A DNA stretch of 37,880 nt from NCBI GenBank assembly GCA_029261775.1, contig JAJDAR010000291.1, forward strand, positions 1 to 37,880, written 5' to 3'. This DNA is from Deltaproteobacteria bacterium. GTDB taxonomy: Bacteria; Myxococcota_A; UBA9160; UBA6930. Numbering within the stretch: position 1 is the stretch's first letter; every line of letters begins with the position of its first letter. Positions 25,160 to 32,365 of the stretch are shown here, one piece after another. The position numbers and the translations under genes are program-made. The notes under the pieces were generated by a model, which did not search any database, was not told where the DNA came from, and saw nothing but the letters and a program-made list of their open reading frames with translations.

Positions 25160-25867
25160 TCAGCGCACGAACTTGTAGCCGTGGCCGCGCACCGAGAGGA
25201 TGTGGCGCGGGTGGCCAGGATCGGGCTCCAAGTACTTGCGAAGGCGCACGACGAAGCTGTCGACGACCCGCGTTCGCGTCTCGGGATGCAGGCCCCAGAC
25301 CGATTCGAGCAGCTGGCCGCGGCTGACCACCTGGCCCTCCCGGTCGAGCAGGGCGCGCAGCAGTCCGACCTCCCGGGCGGTGAGCGGGTGGGTCCCCGAG
25401 GCATTCTCGACCTCGAACCGGTCGAAGTGCACGCGTACGTCCCCGAGCTGGAGCAGGGTCTCGCCCTCATCACCCGCCTTCGCACCGTCCCAGCGACGGC
25501 GGCGCAACAGGGACCGGCTGCGCGCGAGCAGCTCGTCGAGCTTGAACGGCTTGGTCAGGTAGTCGTCGGCACCCTCTTCGATTCCACGCACGACGTCCGC
25601 GGGGTCGTCCTTGGCGGTCAGGATCAGGATCGGCACGTAGTTGCCGGAGGCGCGCGTGCGTCGCGCCACTTCGTGGCCCGACAAGCTCGGGAGCATCAGG
25701 TCGAGGATGACGAGATCGAAGCGCGGCTCGTCCTCCGAAGCCGTGAGACGGATCACGGCCTCCTGGCCATCCCCGACGACCTCCACCTCGTGGCCTTCGG
25801 CCTCCAGGTTGAAGGCCAGACCGTCGGCGATGTGGGCTTCGTCCTCGACGACGAGGATCCGCGACAT
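25160..25867 (-). CDS. OmpR/PhoB-type response regulator
   Basis: The 235-residue protein has a receiver domain (1-120) with acidic pocket E8-D9, phosphoacceptor D56 (DLVILDLMLP), T84 in ILTAKDD and K106 in LTKPF. A winged-helix DNA-binding domain (about 140-235) follows, with LTAREVGLLRALLDREGQVVSR and the closing RGHGYKFVR. It is a transcription factor activated by the kinase encoded 25 bp upstream. Targets are unknown; the PAC2 gene downstream and the divergent DUF1329 gene are candidates by position only. Confidence 0.95.
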   Translation of the reverse strand: MSRILVVEDEAHIADGLAFNLEAEGHEVEVVGDGQEAVIRLTASEDEPRFDLVILDLMLPSLSGHEVARRTRASGNYVPILILTAKDDPADVVRGIEEGADDYLTKPFKLDELLARSRSLLRRRRWDGAKAGDEGETLLQLGDVRVHFDRFEVENASGTHPLTAREVGLLRALLDREGQVVSRGQLLESVWGLHPETRTRVVDSFVVRLRKYLEPDPGHPRHILSVRGHGYKFVR

Positions 25868-25892
25868 CAGCCGGCCGCCCGGAGCCGGCGCC

Positions 25893-26855
25893 TCATGACG
25901 ACGCCTGGCCTGCCTGCGGGGTCAGGCGGGCCGGCTCGGCCACGGGCCCCTCGGCGGCTTTCAGGATCACGCTGAAGACGCTTCCCCGGCCCGGCCCCTC
26001 GCTCCGCGCGACGACTTTCCCGCCGTTGCGGCGGACCAGGTTCCAGACGATGAACAGACCGAGACCGAGGCCCGCCTGCCGTTGCACGTCGCGGCCGACC
26101 CGGGTGAAGCGGTCGAAGACCCGGCCGAGGTCCCCGGCCTCGATGCCCTCGCCCTCGTCAGCGATCACCACCTCCACCCGATCGCCGTGGCTGCGGAAGC
26201 CGACCGAGACCGACGCCGGCGGCGTCGAGTATTTGACCGCGTTCTCGAGCAGGTTCCGGAAGACCATCTCGAGCTCCCCGCGATCTCCCCGCGCAGGCAG
26301 CGGGCGGCGACGCGCGCAGTGGATGGCGCTCTCGGGCAGCTGGTAGCGCTCGCGGATCTCACTTGCGGCGCTGGCGAGGATCTCGGTGAGGTCGGAGACC
26401 TCGTCCGGCGTCTTGGCGCGGGCCTCGGCGCGTGCGGCCATCAGCACCTGGTTCACCGTTCGATCGAGCCGCTCGACGTCGCCGCCCATCCGCCCGAGGA
26501 ACTCGCGGCGGCGATCCCCGTCGAGGTCGTGGCGTTCGAGGGTCTCGACGTACAGACGCAGCGAGGCGAGCGGGGTCTTCATCTCATGGGTCACGGCGTC
26601 CAGGAAGGCCTGCTGGCGCTGGTTGCTGCGGATCTCCCGCACCAGCCAGATGCACAGCAGCAGGAGCCCGACGATGATCAGCACGAAGAAGACCGAGCCC
26701 AGGATCAGGAAGACCCAGTGCAGGGTCGTGAGGCCTCGGGTGACCGGGCCGAGATCGCCGACCACCAGCACCTGCCAGCCGATGGCGAGCAGCAGGGCCA
26801 GCACCATCAGGGTGATGCCCATCGCCAGCGGAAAGCGGATGGAGCCCCGGTTCAC
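25893..26855 (-). CDS. Sensor histidine kinase with minimal periplasmic loop
   Basis: From GTG 26855 the protein is 320 residues. Two membrane helices (about 9-31 and 47-71) are separated by only ~15 residues, so there is no room for a periplasmic sensor domain. The HisKA helix carries the phosphorylated H90 (DAVTHEMKTPLASL). The ATPase domain has the N box NLLENAVKYS, the G1 box DEGEGI, the F box FDRFTRVG and the G2 box GLGLGLF. It probably senses membrane state or a partner protein. The frame extends upstream to 27149, but that stretch is Pro/Arg-rich and overlaps the divergent DUF1329 gene. The exact start is uncertain. Confidence 0.92.
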   Translation of the reverse strand: MNRGSIRFPLAMGITLMVLALLLAIGWQVLVVGDLGPVTRGLTTLHWVFLILGSVFFVLIIVGLLLLCIWLVREIRSNQRQQAFLDAVTHEMKTPLASLRLYVETLERHDLDGDRRREFLGRMGGDVERLDRTVNQVLMAARAEARAKTPDEVSDLTEILASAASEIRERYQLPESAIHCARRRPLPARGDRGELEMVFRNLLENAVKYSTPPASVSVGFRSHGDRVEVVIADEGEGIEAGDLGRVFDRFTRVGRDVQRQAGLGLGLFIVWNLVRRNGGKVVARSEGPGRGSVFSVILKAAEGPVAEPARLTPQAGQASS

Positions 26856-26994
26856 CCCGAAACGTGTAGCGGATGCCGGGGATGGCGGCGGAGCGGGCTG
26901 CAGGGGCTCCGCCCGGGGGCCCTTGCGGGTAGACTCCGCGGGCCGTGGAGGAGGCCCGCAGGCGCGGACCGGTCCTCGCGACTGGAGGCTCCCG

Positions 26995-28464
26995 ATGATC
27001 CGTCCCCGCTGCTGGATCCTGACCGCCACCCTGCTGCTCGCCGCCGCGACCGGGGTGCATGCGGAGTTGCCCCCGGAGGGACGATGTCCCGACTTCACCG
27101 GGGCTCCCTCAGGCGAGGGCGAGGTCGATGCGGGCTCGCCCCTGGTCAAGGAGGGAGGGCAGCTCAGCCTGGCCGACCTCCTGGCCTTGCGCCAGCTGCT
27201 GCCCGAGGAGGTCTGGTCCTACCGGGAGGCCTTCTTCTACGAGGGCATGCGGATGACGATCGGCTACTGCCACCGCCGCTACGGCGTGCCCGACTTCTTC
27301 ACGGCGGCCACCGCCGAGTTCGCCGACCGGGTCGAGCTGGACGAGGCCGGCAACCTGCGCGGCTACGTGGCGGGCCTGCCCTTCCCTCCCGAGAGCATCG
27401 ACCCGGCCCGCTCCGACGCGGCCGTCAAGTGGGCCTGGAACCTCGAGCACCGCTACCGCGGCGCAGGCCCGGTCGGTCAGTTCAAGATCCTGGACCTGCC
27501 GAGCCGGGTCGGTGCCCCGCAGACCTACGAGGGCGAGTGGCACTTCCTGCGCACGGGCCATCGCTCGGACCTGGTGGCCAGTGACTACCGGGTCCCCGAA
27601 TCGACCCGCAGCCTCTGGGTGGCCGGCGGGCGCTTCCACGAGCCGACGAACGCGCGGCACCTGGCCTGGCGGCAGATCCGCCCGCGGAAGGCCTCCCAGC
27701 ACTATGAGGAGCCGGACGACACCTTCGTCTACGTGCCCGACATGCGGAAGCCCCGGCGCTCGGCCAGCACCTGGAGCGACGGCCTGTTCACGCCTCGCTA
27801 CAGCGTGTCGGGCGTCGAGGGCGGCGGCGGCGGCGTGCCCTTCGTGACCCAGGGCGGTTCCGAGTTCAGCCCCGGGGGCATCGACTCGATCCACCCGACC
27901 GCGGGGCTCTCGATCGCGGCGAGCGAGGACATCCGCAAGGGCTTCACGGGCCTGGCCCTGCGACCCAACGCCTACGACTGGACCGTGCTCGGCGAGCGCG
28001 AGGTGTTGGCCCCGCTGAACGGCAACGAGGAGGGCTGGCCCTCCGATCCGAGCCGCAACTACGGCCCGACCGGGCTCTCGATCGCGAGCGACCGCTGGGA
28101 CGTGCGCTACGCCGTGGTGATCCGGGGCCGGGCCCGCCGCAAGATCGACGGGGTCGCCGCCATCACGCTCTGGATCGACGCCCAGACCCAGCAGCCGCTC
28201 TACTACATCAGCCAGAGGGAGAACGGCTTCCTGCTCGACATCGGGATCCTGGCGCACCGCTACAGCGGCGACCGGGCGGGCTACCCGGCGTGGCCGGGCG
28301 GGGAGCAGGCGCGGGTCTTCGATCCGGTGGCCGCCGTCTTCTACTACGTGCCGAGCGGCGGGGCGGGCTGGCGGCGGGAGTCCTACGACGTGGTGTCGGT
28401 GCCGATCGATCCGGGCAAGCTGCGCAAGCTGACGTCCACGGACGAGCTGCTCAAGGGGCGGTAG
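26995..28464 (+). CDS. DUF1329 family secreted protein
   Basis: The 489-residue product has a signal peptide (MIRPRCWILTATLLLAAATGVHA, cut before ELPPEG) and no further membrane segment. It looks like DUF1329, with WKWN-type motifs (VKWAWNLEHRYRG), FVYVPDMRKPRRSASTWSDGL, RYAVVIRGRARRKIDGVAAITLWIDAQTQQPLYYISQ and a C-terminal KLRKLTSTDELLKGR. DUF1329 proteins are LolB/LolA-like in fold predictions and often occur next to DUF1302 proteins, but the function is not settled. GGAGG lies 6 nt before the ATG. It is divergent from the histidine kinase and converges with the DUF1302 gene. Confidence 0.82.
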   Translation: MIRPRCWILTATLLLAAATGVHAELPPEGRCPDFTGAPSGEGEVDAGSPLVKEGGQLSLADLLALRQLLPEEVWSYREAFFYEGMRMTIGYCHRRYGVPDFFTAATAEFADRVELDEAGNLRGYVAGLPFPPESIDPARSDAAVKWAWNLEHRYRGAGPVGQFKILDLPSRVGAPQTYEGEWHFLRTGHRSDLVASDYRVPESTRSLWVAGGRFHEPTNARHLAWRQIRPRKASQHYEEPDDTFVYVPDMRKPRRSASTWSDGLFTPRYSVSGVEGGGGGVPFVTQGGSEFSPGGIDSIHPTAGLSIAASEDIRKGFTGLALRPNAYDWTVLGEREVLAPLNGNEEGWPSDPSRNYGPTGLSIASDRWDVRYAVVIRGRARRKIDGVAAITLWIDAQTQQPLYYISQRENGFLLDIGILAHRYSGDRAGYPAWPGGEQARVFDPVAAVFYYVPSGGAGWRRESYDVVSVPIDPGKLRKLTSTDELLKGR

Positions 28465-28481
28465 GCGCGGGGCTGGGAGCC

Positions 28482-28595
28482 GCATCGGGGCCGGGCCCGC
28501 GTCCGTGCTCAGTGTCGCGCCGAAGGACCACCCAGTTCGTCGTGTGGCGGGGGTCGGCGCTCGATTGCGCGCGGACCCGGGCCCGCCCCCGACGC
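28482..28595. repeat. 114-bp hairpin element, copy 2
   Basis: Arms 28482-28508 and 28569-28595 pair with three mismatches (28484/28593, 28491/28586, 28500/28577) and one G-T pair. The pair 28481/28596 extends the stem one step further. CAGT/ATTG and GCGCCG (28517-28522) with CGGCGC (28555-28560) close the apical part. Blocks 28503-28524 and 28555-28574 are identical to copy 1 at a constant offset of 4,332 bp. The 30-nt apical segment is unrelated to copy 1 and can form its own CCAC/GTGG stem (28528-28531 with 28544-28547). It lies between the DUF1329 stop and the terminator of the DUF1302 gene. Confidence 0.85.
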
Positions 28596-28639
28596 GATGT
28601 GACGTGTTGCCGGGCCGACGGAAGAGCAACCCACCAGGG

Positions 28640-28684
28640 AAAAAAAGGAAACGGCCGGGTGTCTTGCGACATCCGGCCGTTTCT
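28640..28684 (-). terminator. Rho-independent terminator of the DUF1302 gene
   Basis: AAACGGCCGG (28649-28658) pairs with CCGGCCGTTT (28673-28682), with inner TGTC/GACA pairs around a TTGC loop. Read on the minus strand the hairpin is followed by CC and seven T (28640-28646), a classical intrinsic terminator 16 nt after the stop at 28700. It is the only such textbook terminator I see in the window. Confidence 0.9.
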
Positions 28685-28699
28685 TGGAGTGGCTTCGAG

Positions 28700-31600
28700 C
28701 TAGAAGGTGTAGCGGAGGCGGAGGAAGACCTCGTCCCGCTCACGCACGACCGACAGGCCGGGCTCGAAGAACTGCTTGTCCCGGTGTCGACCGACGCGGT
28801 TCACCGCACCGGCGGCCGGGTCGTTGATCGGGGCATCCGTGCTCTTCCAGCGGCCGTTGAACAGACCCAGACCGAAGGTCGCCGAGAAGTTCTCGGTGAA
28901 GCGGTAGGTGATCTGCGGCAGCCAGGCGCCCGAGTTCGAGTGGACGTCGTAGACGAACACCATCGAGGGCAGCAGGCGGTCCTGGAAGTAGCCCGTGCTC
29001 ACCGCGAACGTGAAGAACACGTTCCACGGCCCGGTCTGCACGTGGCTCTTGGTCTGGCCTTCCACGTACTGGAAGAACCACTGCGAGTTGATGAAGAAGG
29101 TCCGGTTGGCGTTCAGGAAGTTGATGAAGGTGGGGCGGTCGACGGACACGGTCAGGTTGAAGTTGTCCGTCTCCGACACACCGGACCGGGAGTTCGCATC
29201 CGTGGTCGGCAGGCCCTCGATCCAGGTGAACTCGAGGCTCCAGTTGGACTTGAAGGTGTCCTCCGCGAAGTCCATCGAGAAGCCCAGCACGTTGCGGCGC
29301 TCGTAGCGCAGCACGAGGTCGTTGCCGCCCTGCCACAGGAACTGCCGGCGGCCGAAGCGACCGTTGCCCCCGGCCTTGACCGAGGCCGTCGTGAGGCCGG
29401 TCAGGCTGTTCGCCAAGCCGAGCACCGCCGAGCACCAGCCCGGCTCGCGGAACGAGCAGCGGTTCTTGGCAAAGGGCTGGTCCGGGTTGAACACCGACTG
29501 ATCCCCGGCGTCCCGCGCGGTGAACGTGGTCACACCGTCCTCGCCCGACGAGTTCACGACCAGCGAGAGCATGAAGTTCCAGGACACCGCCGAGATCTCG
29601 GCGCGGAACTGCTGGCCCGTGAACGGATGGATCAGGCCGGTGTTGGTGCCGTCCACATCCGGCCGGTAGCCCTTGTCGCCGGGGCCCCGGCAGCCCGCGA
29701 TGTACGCACAGGTGAATCCGTCGAAGTGGATCGTGCCAGGCTGGGCCCGGGAGGCGTCGGTCGCGTCCCAGACGGCACCCCCCCGGAACGTGCCCTCGAC
29801 GGTCGGGAAGGACTCGAACAAGGCGTTCGGGTCGGCGTTCAGCAGATCGAAGCCGTGCACGTCGCAGTTGGTGTCGTAGAAGGGCCCGCAGCCGAGCAGC
29901 GCCTCCTGCTGATCGGTGAGGAACGGGCTGATGCCGGACGTGAGGAAGGCCGGGCCGAAGCCACCCGCCGCCGCGATGTCCGCCTGGGTCTGCGCACTGA
30001 AGTCCGTCACCAGGGCCGAGCCGCCGTCCGCGGGGTCGACGTTGATCGACACGAGCGGCGTGGGGCACGGAGCGCAGGTCAGGCCGGGCACCGTGCCGCC
30101 CGGGATCGAGGTGAACTCGACGAAGGGCTGCAGGGCCAGCTGGTTGTAGGTCTCGACGGTCAGTCCGCCGAGCCCTGCGAAGAACGCGTTGCCGTTCAGG
30201 AAGCCGCCGGTCGGCGCCGCCGCCGAGGCTGCATTCTGGCCCGACAGGATGTTCCCGAAGATCGCCGAGATGGGTACCGGCGCGCCGGCCGGAACGGTCT
30301 GGCTGCCGAACACCGACTGCGCGCAGGCCGACGGGTCGAGGGCCGAGATGCCGACCGTGCCGGCGCACACCCAGGCGAAGGCCGTCTGGTTGATGCTGTG
30401 GTGAAGCAGCGCGTTGTCGGCGGTGAGGCAGTCGCTCTCGGTCCCGATCCGGCACTTGCCCGTCGACTCCCCCTTGCGCGGCCGGCCACTCACCGGATCG
30501 ACGTTGCGCGAGTACGTGAACAGGACGTCCGCGTAGGGCAGGTCGTTGTAGCCGTAGAAGTCGGAGATGGCGAAGCTGAAGCGATCCCAGCGCCACTCGA
30601 TGCGGCCGCCGATCTCGATGCCCTTCCAGCTGTTCCACGGGTTCGGCGGTCGGATCTCGCCGGCGAGGCCGATGCCGTTCTGCCCGTGGTTCAACAGACC
30701 GAAGGTCTTGCTGCAGGCGACGAGAGGGGTGTACGCCTCGCCGCAGCGACCCAGGTCGTTGGGCTCGAACTGGTCGAAGTTCGCGGCGACTTCGAGACGC
30801 ACGTCCTCGAAGGGGCCCACCTCGTAGAGCGAGAAGATGGCGCGGATGGCCCAGAGCGCGATCCGCGACTCCTCGAGGTTCGGTAGCGAGGCCAGCGCGA
30901 GGTCCTGCGGGTTGAACTGGTCCGTCGTGCGGAAGAGCTCGGTCTTGCCCCAGACGATGTTCTGCTTGCCCGCGCGCACCCAGAGGCGGCTGTCGAGCAT
31001 CTCGATCTCGAGGTAGGCCTCCTTCAGCTCCTTCTCGTCCTGCTGGGAGGCGCCGCGGTTCCACTGCAGCTCGTTGACGGTGAAGTTCTGGTCGAACGCA
31101 TCGCCGTCGCCATGGGCGAGGAAGTCCTGGAGCCGCTCGTTCGGGTACCAGATGCCCTGGGGAACGTGCTTGGGCGCGCCCGCGTCGAAGCGGACCTCGG
31201 GAGCCGGGCGGAAGGGCAAGGCCAGGCCGCCGCCCGCGCCGCCGAGGACGTCCTTGTTGGGGTCACCGGGGCGGAACGGGTTGGGGACCTGCTTGTTGTC
31301 GTGGATCGGCTGGATCTTGCAGCCGGGCGTGATCGGCAGCGCCTGGACACCGAAGCCGTCGGTCGGGCCCTTGGTCTTGCGGCTGCCCCACAGACACTCC
31401 CGACCATTCAGGTTCTGGAACTGCAGGAGCGCGGGATCGTCCGAGCCTTGCTCCGGGAAGTCACTGAGGATCCCGTCCAGGCCGAGGCTCGCGCCGTAGA
31501 AGCCGTTGTAGGTGACGCCGCCCCAGTTTCGGACGGCACGCCGGCTGCCCACCTTGCCGAAGCGGTTCCGGAAGGCCTGCGTGAGGATGGCATCGTCATG

Positions 31601-32050
31601 CTCCCGCCGGGTGTCGCCGATGTAATGGGTGCCGACCCAGCCGTTCTCGCGACCGCTGGAGATCCGCTGCGGCAGCCGGCCGGGCCGGTCGCCGTACACG
31701 TCCACGTTCGGCAGCAGGTAGCAGCCGCGCCGCAACACGCAGTCGAAGCGGCCTTCGATGCGGGCGAACGCCGAGACCAGGTCGAAGGGGCCGAACCCAT
31801 CGGGCGCGATGTCCGCTTCGATCTCGAGGTTGAGCACGTGATACCACTGGCTCAGGTCCCAGTCGTTGGAGCCGCTGAAGTCCGTCCAGAGCGAACGCAC
31901 CTGCTGCTCGTAGTATCCGTGGATCTCGACTTTGCCGTCCCAGAGATCGATCGCTCTTGCCGGCAACGCGCTGGCGACGATCGAACCTGCCACGAACAAC
32001 ACGGCTGCAAACGCAGCTCGCACCTGGTGAGCCGACGTAGCTCCCTGCAT
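28700..32050 (-). CDS. Very long DUF1302 family outer-membrane beta-barrel protein
   Basis: The 1116-residue protein has a signal peptide (cut near SALPARA-IDLWDG) and ends in LRLRYTF, the terminal aromatic expected of outer-membrane barrels. DUF1302 features include IDLWDGKVEIHGYYEQQV at the start, LWVRAGKQNIVWGKTELFRTTDQFNPQDLA, WRWDRFSFAISDFYGYNDLP and many alternating strands in the last 250 residues. DUF1302 proteins are usually about 500-700 residues. The extra length here is Gly/Pro-rich loops with 18 cysteines, mostly in closely spaced pairs. A role in outer-membrane passage or handling of hydrophobic compounds is often guessed but unproven. AGGAGGGGTC precedes ATG 32050; the open frame to 32326 lacks a signal peptide. 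Confidence 0.85.
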   Translation of the reverse strand: MQGATSAHQVRAAFAAVLFVAGSIVASALPARAIDLWDGKVEIHGYYEQQVRSLWTDFSGSNDWDLSQWYHVLNLEIEADIAPDGFGPFDLVSAFARIEGRFDCVLRRGCYLLPNVDVYGDRPGRLPQRISSGRENGWVGTHYIGDTRREHDDAILTQAFRNRFGKVGSRRAVRNWGGVTYNGFYGASLGLDGILSDFPEQGSDDPALLQFQNLNGRECLWGSRKTKGPTDGFGVQALPITPGCKIQPIHDNKQVPNPFRPGDPNKDVLGGAGGGLALPFRPAPEVRFDAGAPKHVPQGIWYPNERLQDFLAHGDGDAFDQNFTVNELQWNRGASQQDEKELKEAYLEIEMLDSRLWVRAGKQNIVWGKTELFRTTDQFNPQDLALASLPNLEESRIALWAIRAIFSLYEVGPFEDVRLEVAANFDQFEPNDLGRCGEAYTPLVACSKTFGLLNHGQNGIGLAGEIRPPNPWNSWKGIEIGGRIEWRWDRFSFAISDFYGYNDLPYADVLFTYSRNVDPVSGRPRKGESTGKCRIGTESDCLTADNALLHHSINQTAFAWVCAGTVGISALDPSACAQSVFGSQTVPAGAPVPISAIFGNILSGQNAASAAAPTGGFLNGNAFFAGLGGLTVETYNQLALQPFVEFTSIPGGTVPGLTCAPCPTPLVSINVDPADGGSALVTDFSAQTQADIAAAGGFGPAFLTSGISPFLTDQQEALLGCGPFYDTNCDVHGFDLLNADPNALFESFPTVEGTFRGGAVWDATDASRAQPGTIHFDGFTCAYIAGCRGPGDKGYRPDVDGTNTGLIHPFTGQQFRAEISAVSWNFMLSLVVNSSGEDGVTTFTARDAGDQSVFNPDQPFAKNRCSFREPGWCSAVLGLANSLTGLTTASVKAGGNGRFGRRQFLWQGGNDLVLRYERRNVLGFSMDFAEDTFKSNWSLEFTWIEGLPTTDANSRSGVSETDNFNLTVSVDRPTFINFLNANRTFFINSQWFFQYVEGQTKSHVQTGPWNVFFTFAVSTGYFQDRLLPSMVFVYDVHSNSGAWLPQITYRFTENFSATFGLGLFNGRWKSTDAPINDPAAGAVNRVGRHRDKQFFEPGLSVVRERDEVFLRLRYTF

Positions 32051-32365
32051 GACCCCTCCTGCTATCCCGAACCGTCCGCTCCACCCCTGCGTCACCGGAC
32101 AGGCCATGGCTTCCCACGCCTGCTGCGCCGCTTCGACTCGGACGATTCGGTCGCGCTTTCCCCCAAAACCCCGGCGAAGGACCCGACCGGACCCTCCGCT
32201 TGCCTCGCCTGCACTTCCCGGGGAACCCGATGTCGGCCGGCGGACACCTACACGATCTGGTGTTCCGCCGTCCCTCCACCCCAGGGGCCCAAGCTCGGCA
32301 AGTGGCAGGTATACGCCGAACGCCACGCGAAGACAACCGAAATTGGCCTTCGGGCCCCCGCGGGG
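32051..32365. other. 315-bp gap between the topoisomerase and DUF1302 genes
   Basis: Both neighbours are on the minus strand, so this holds the end signal of the topoisomerase gene and the promoter of the DUF1302 gene. I see no T-tract hairpin and no clear -35/-10 pair. The frames through it are Arg/Gly/Pro-rich without motifs. The only firm element is the ribosome binding site of the DUF1302 gene next to 32050. Confidence 0.5.
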
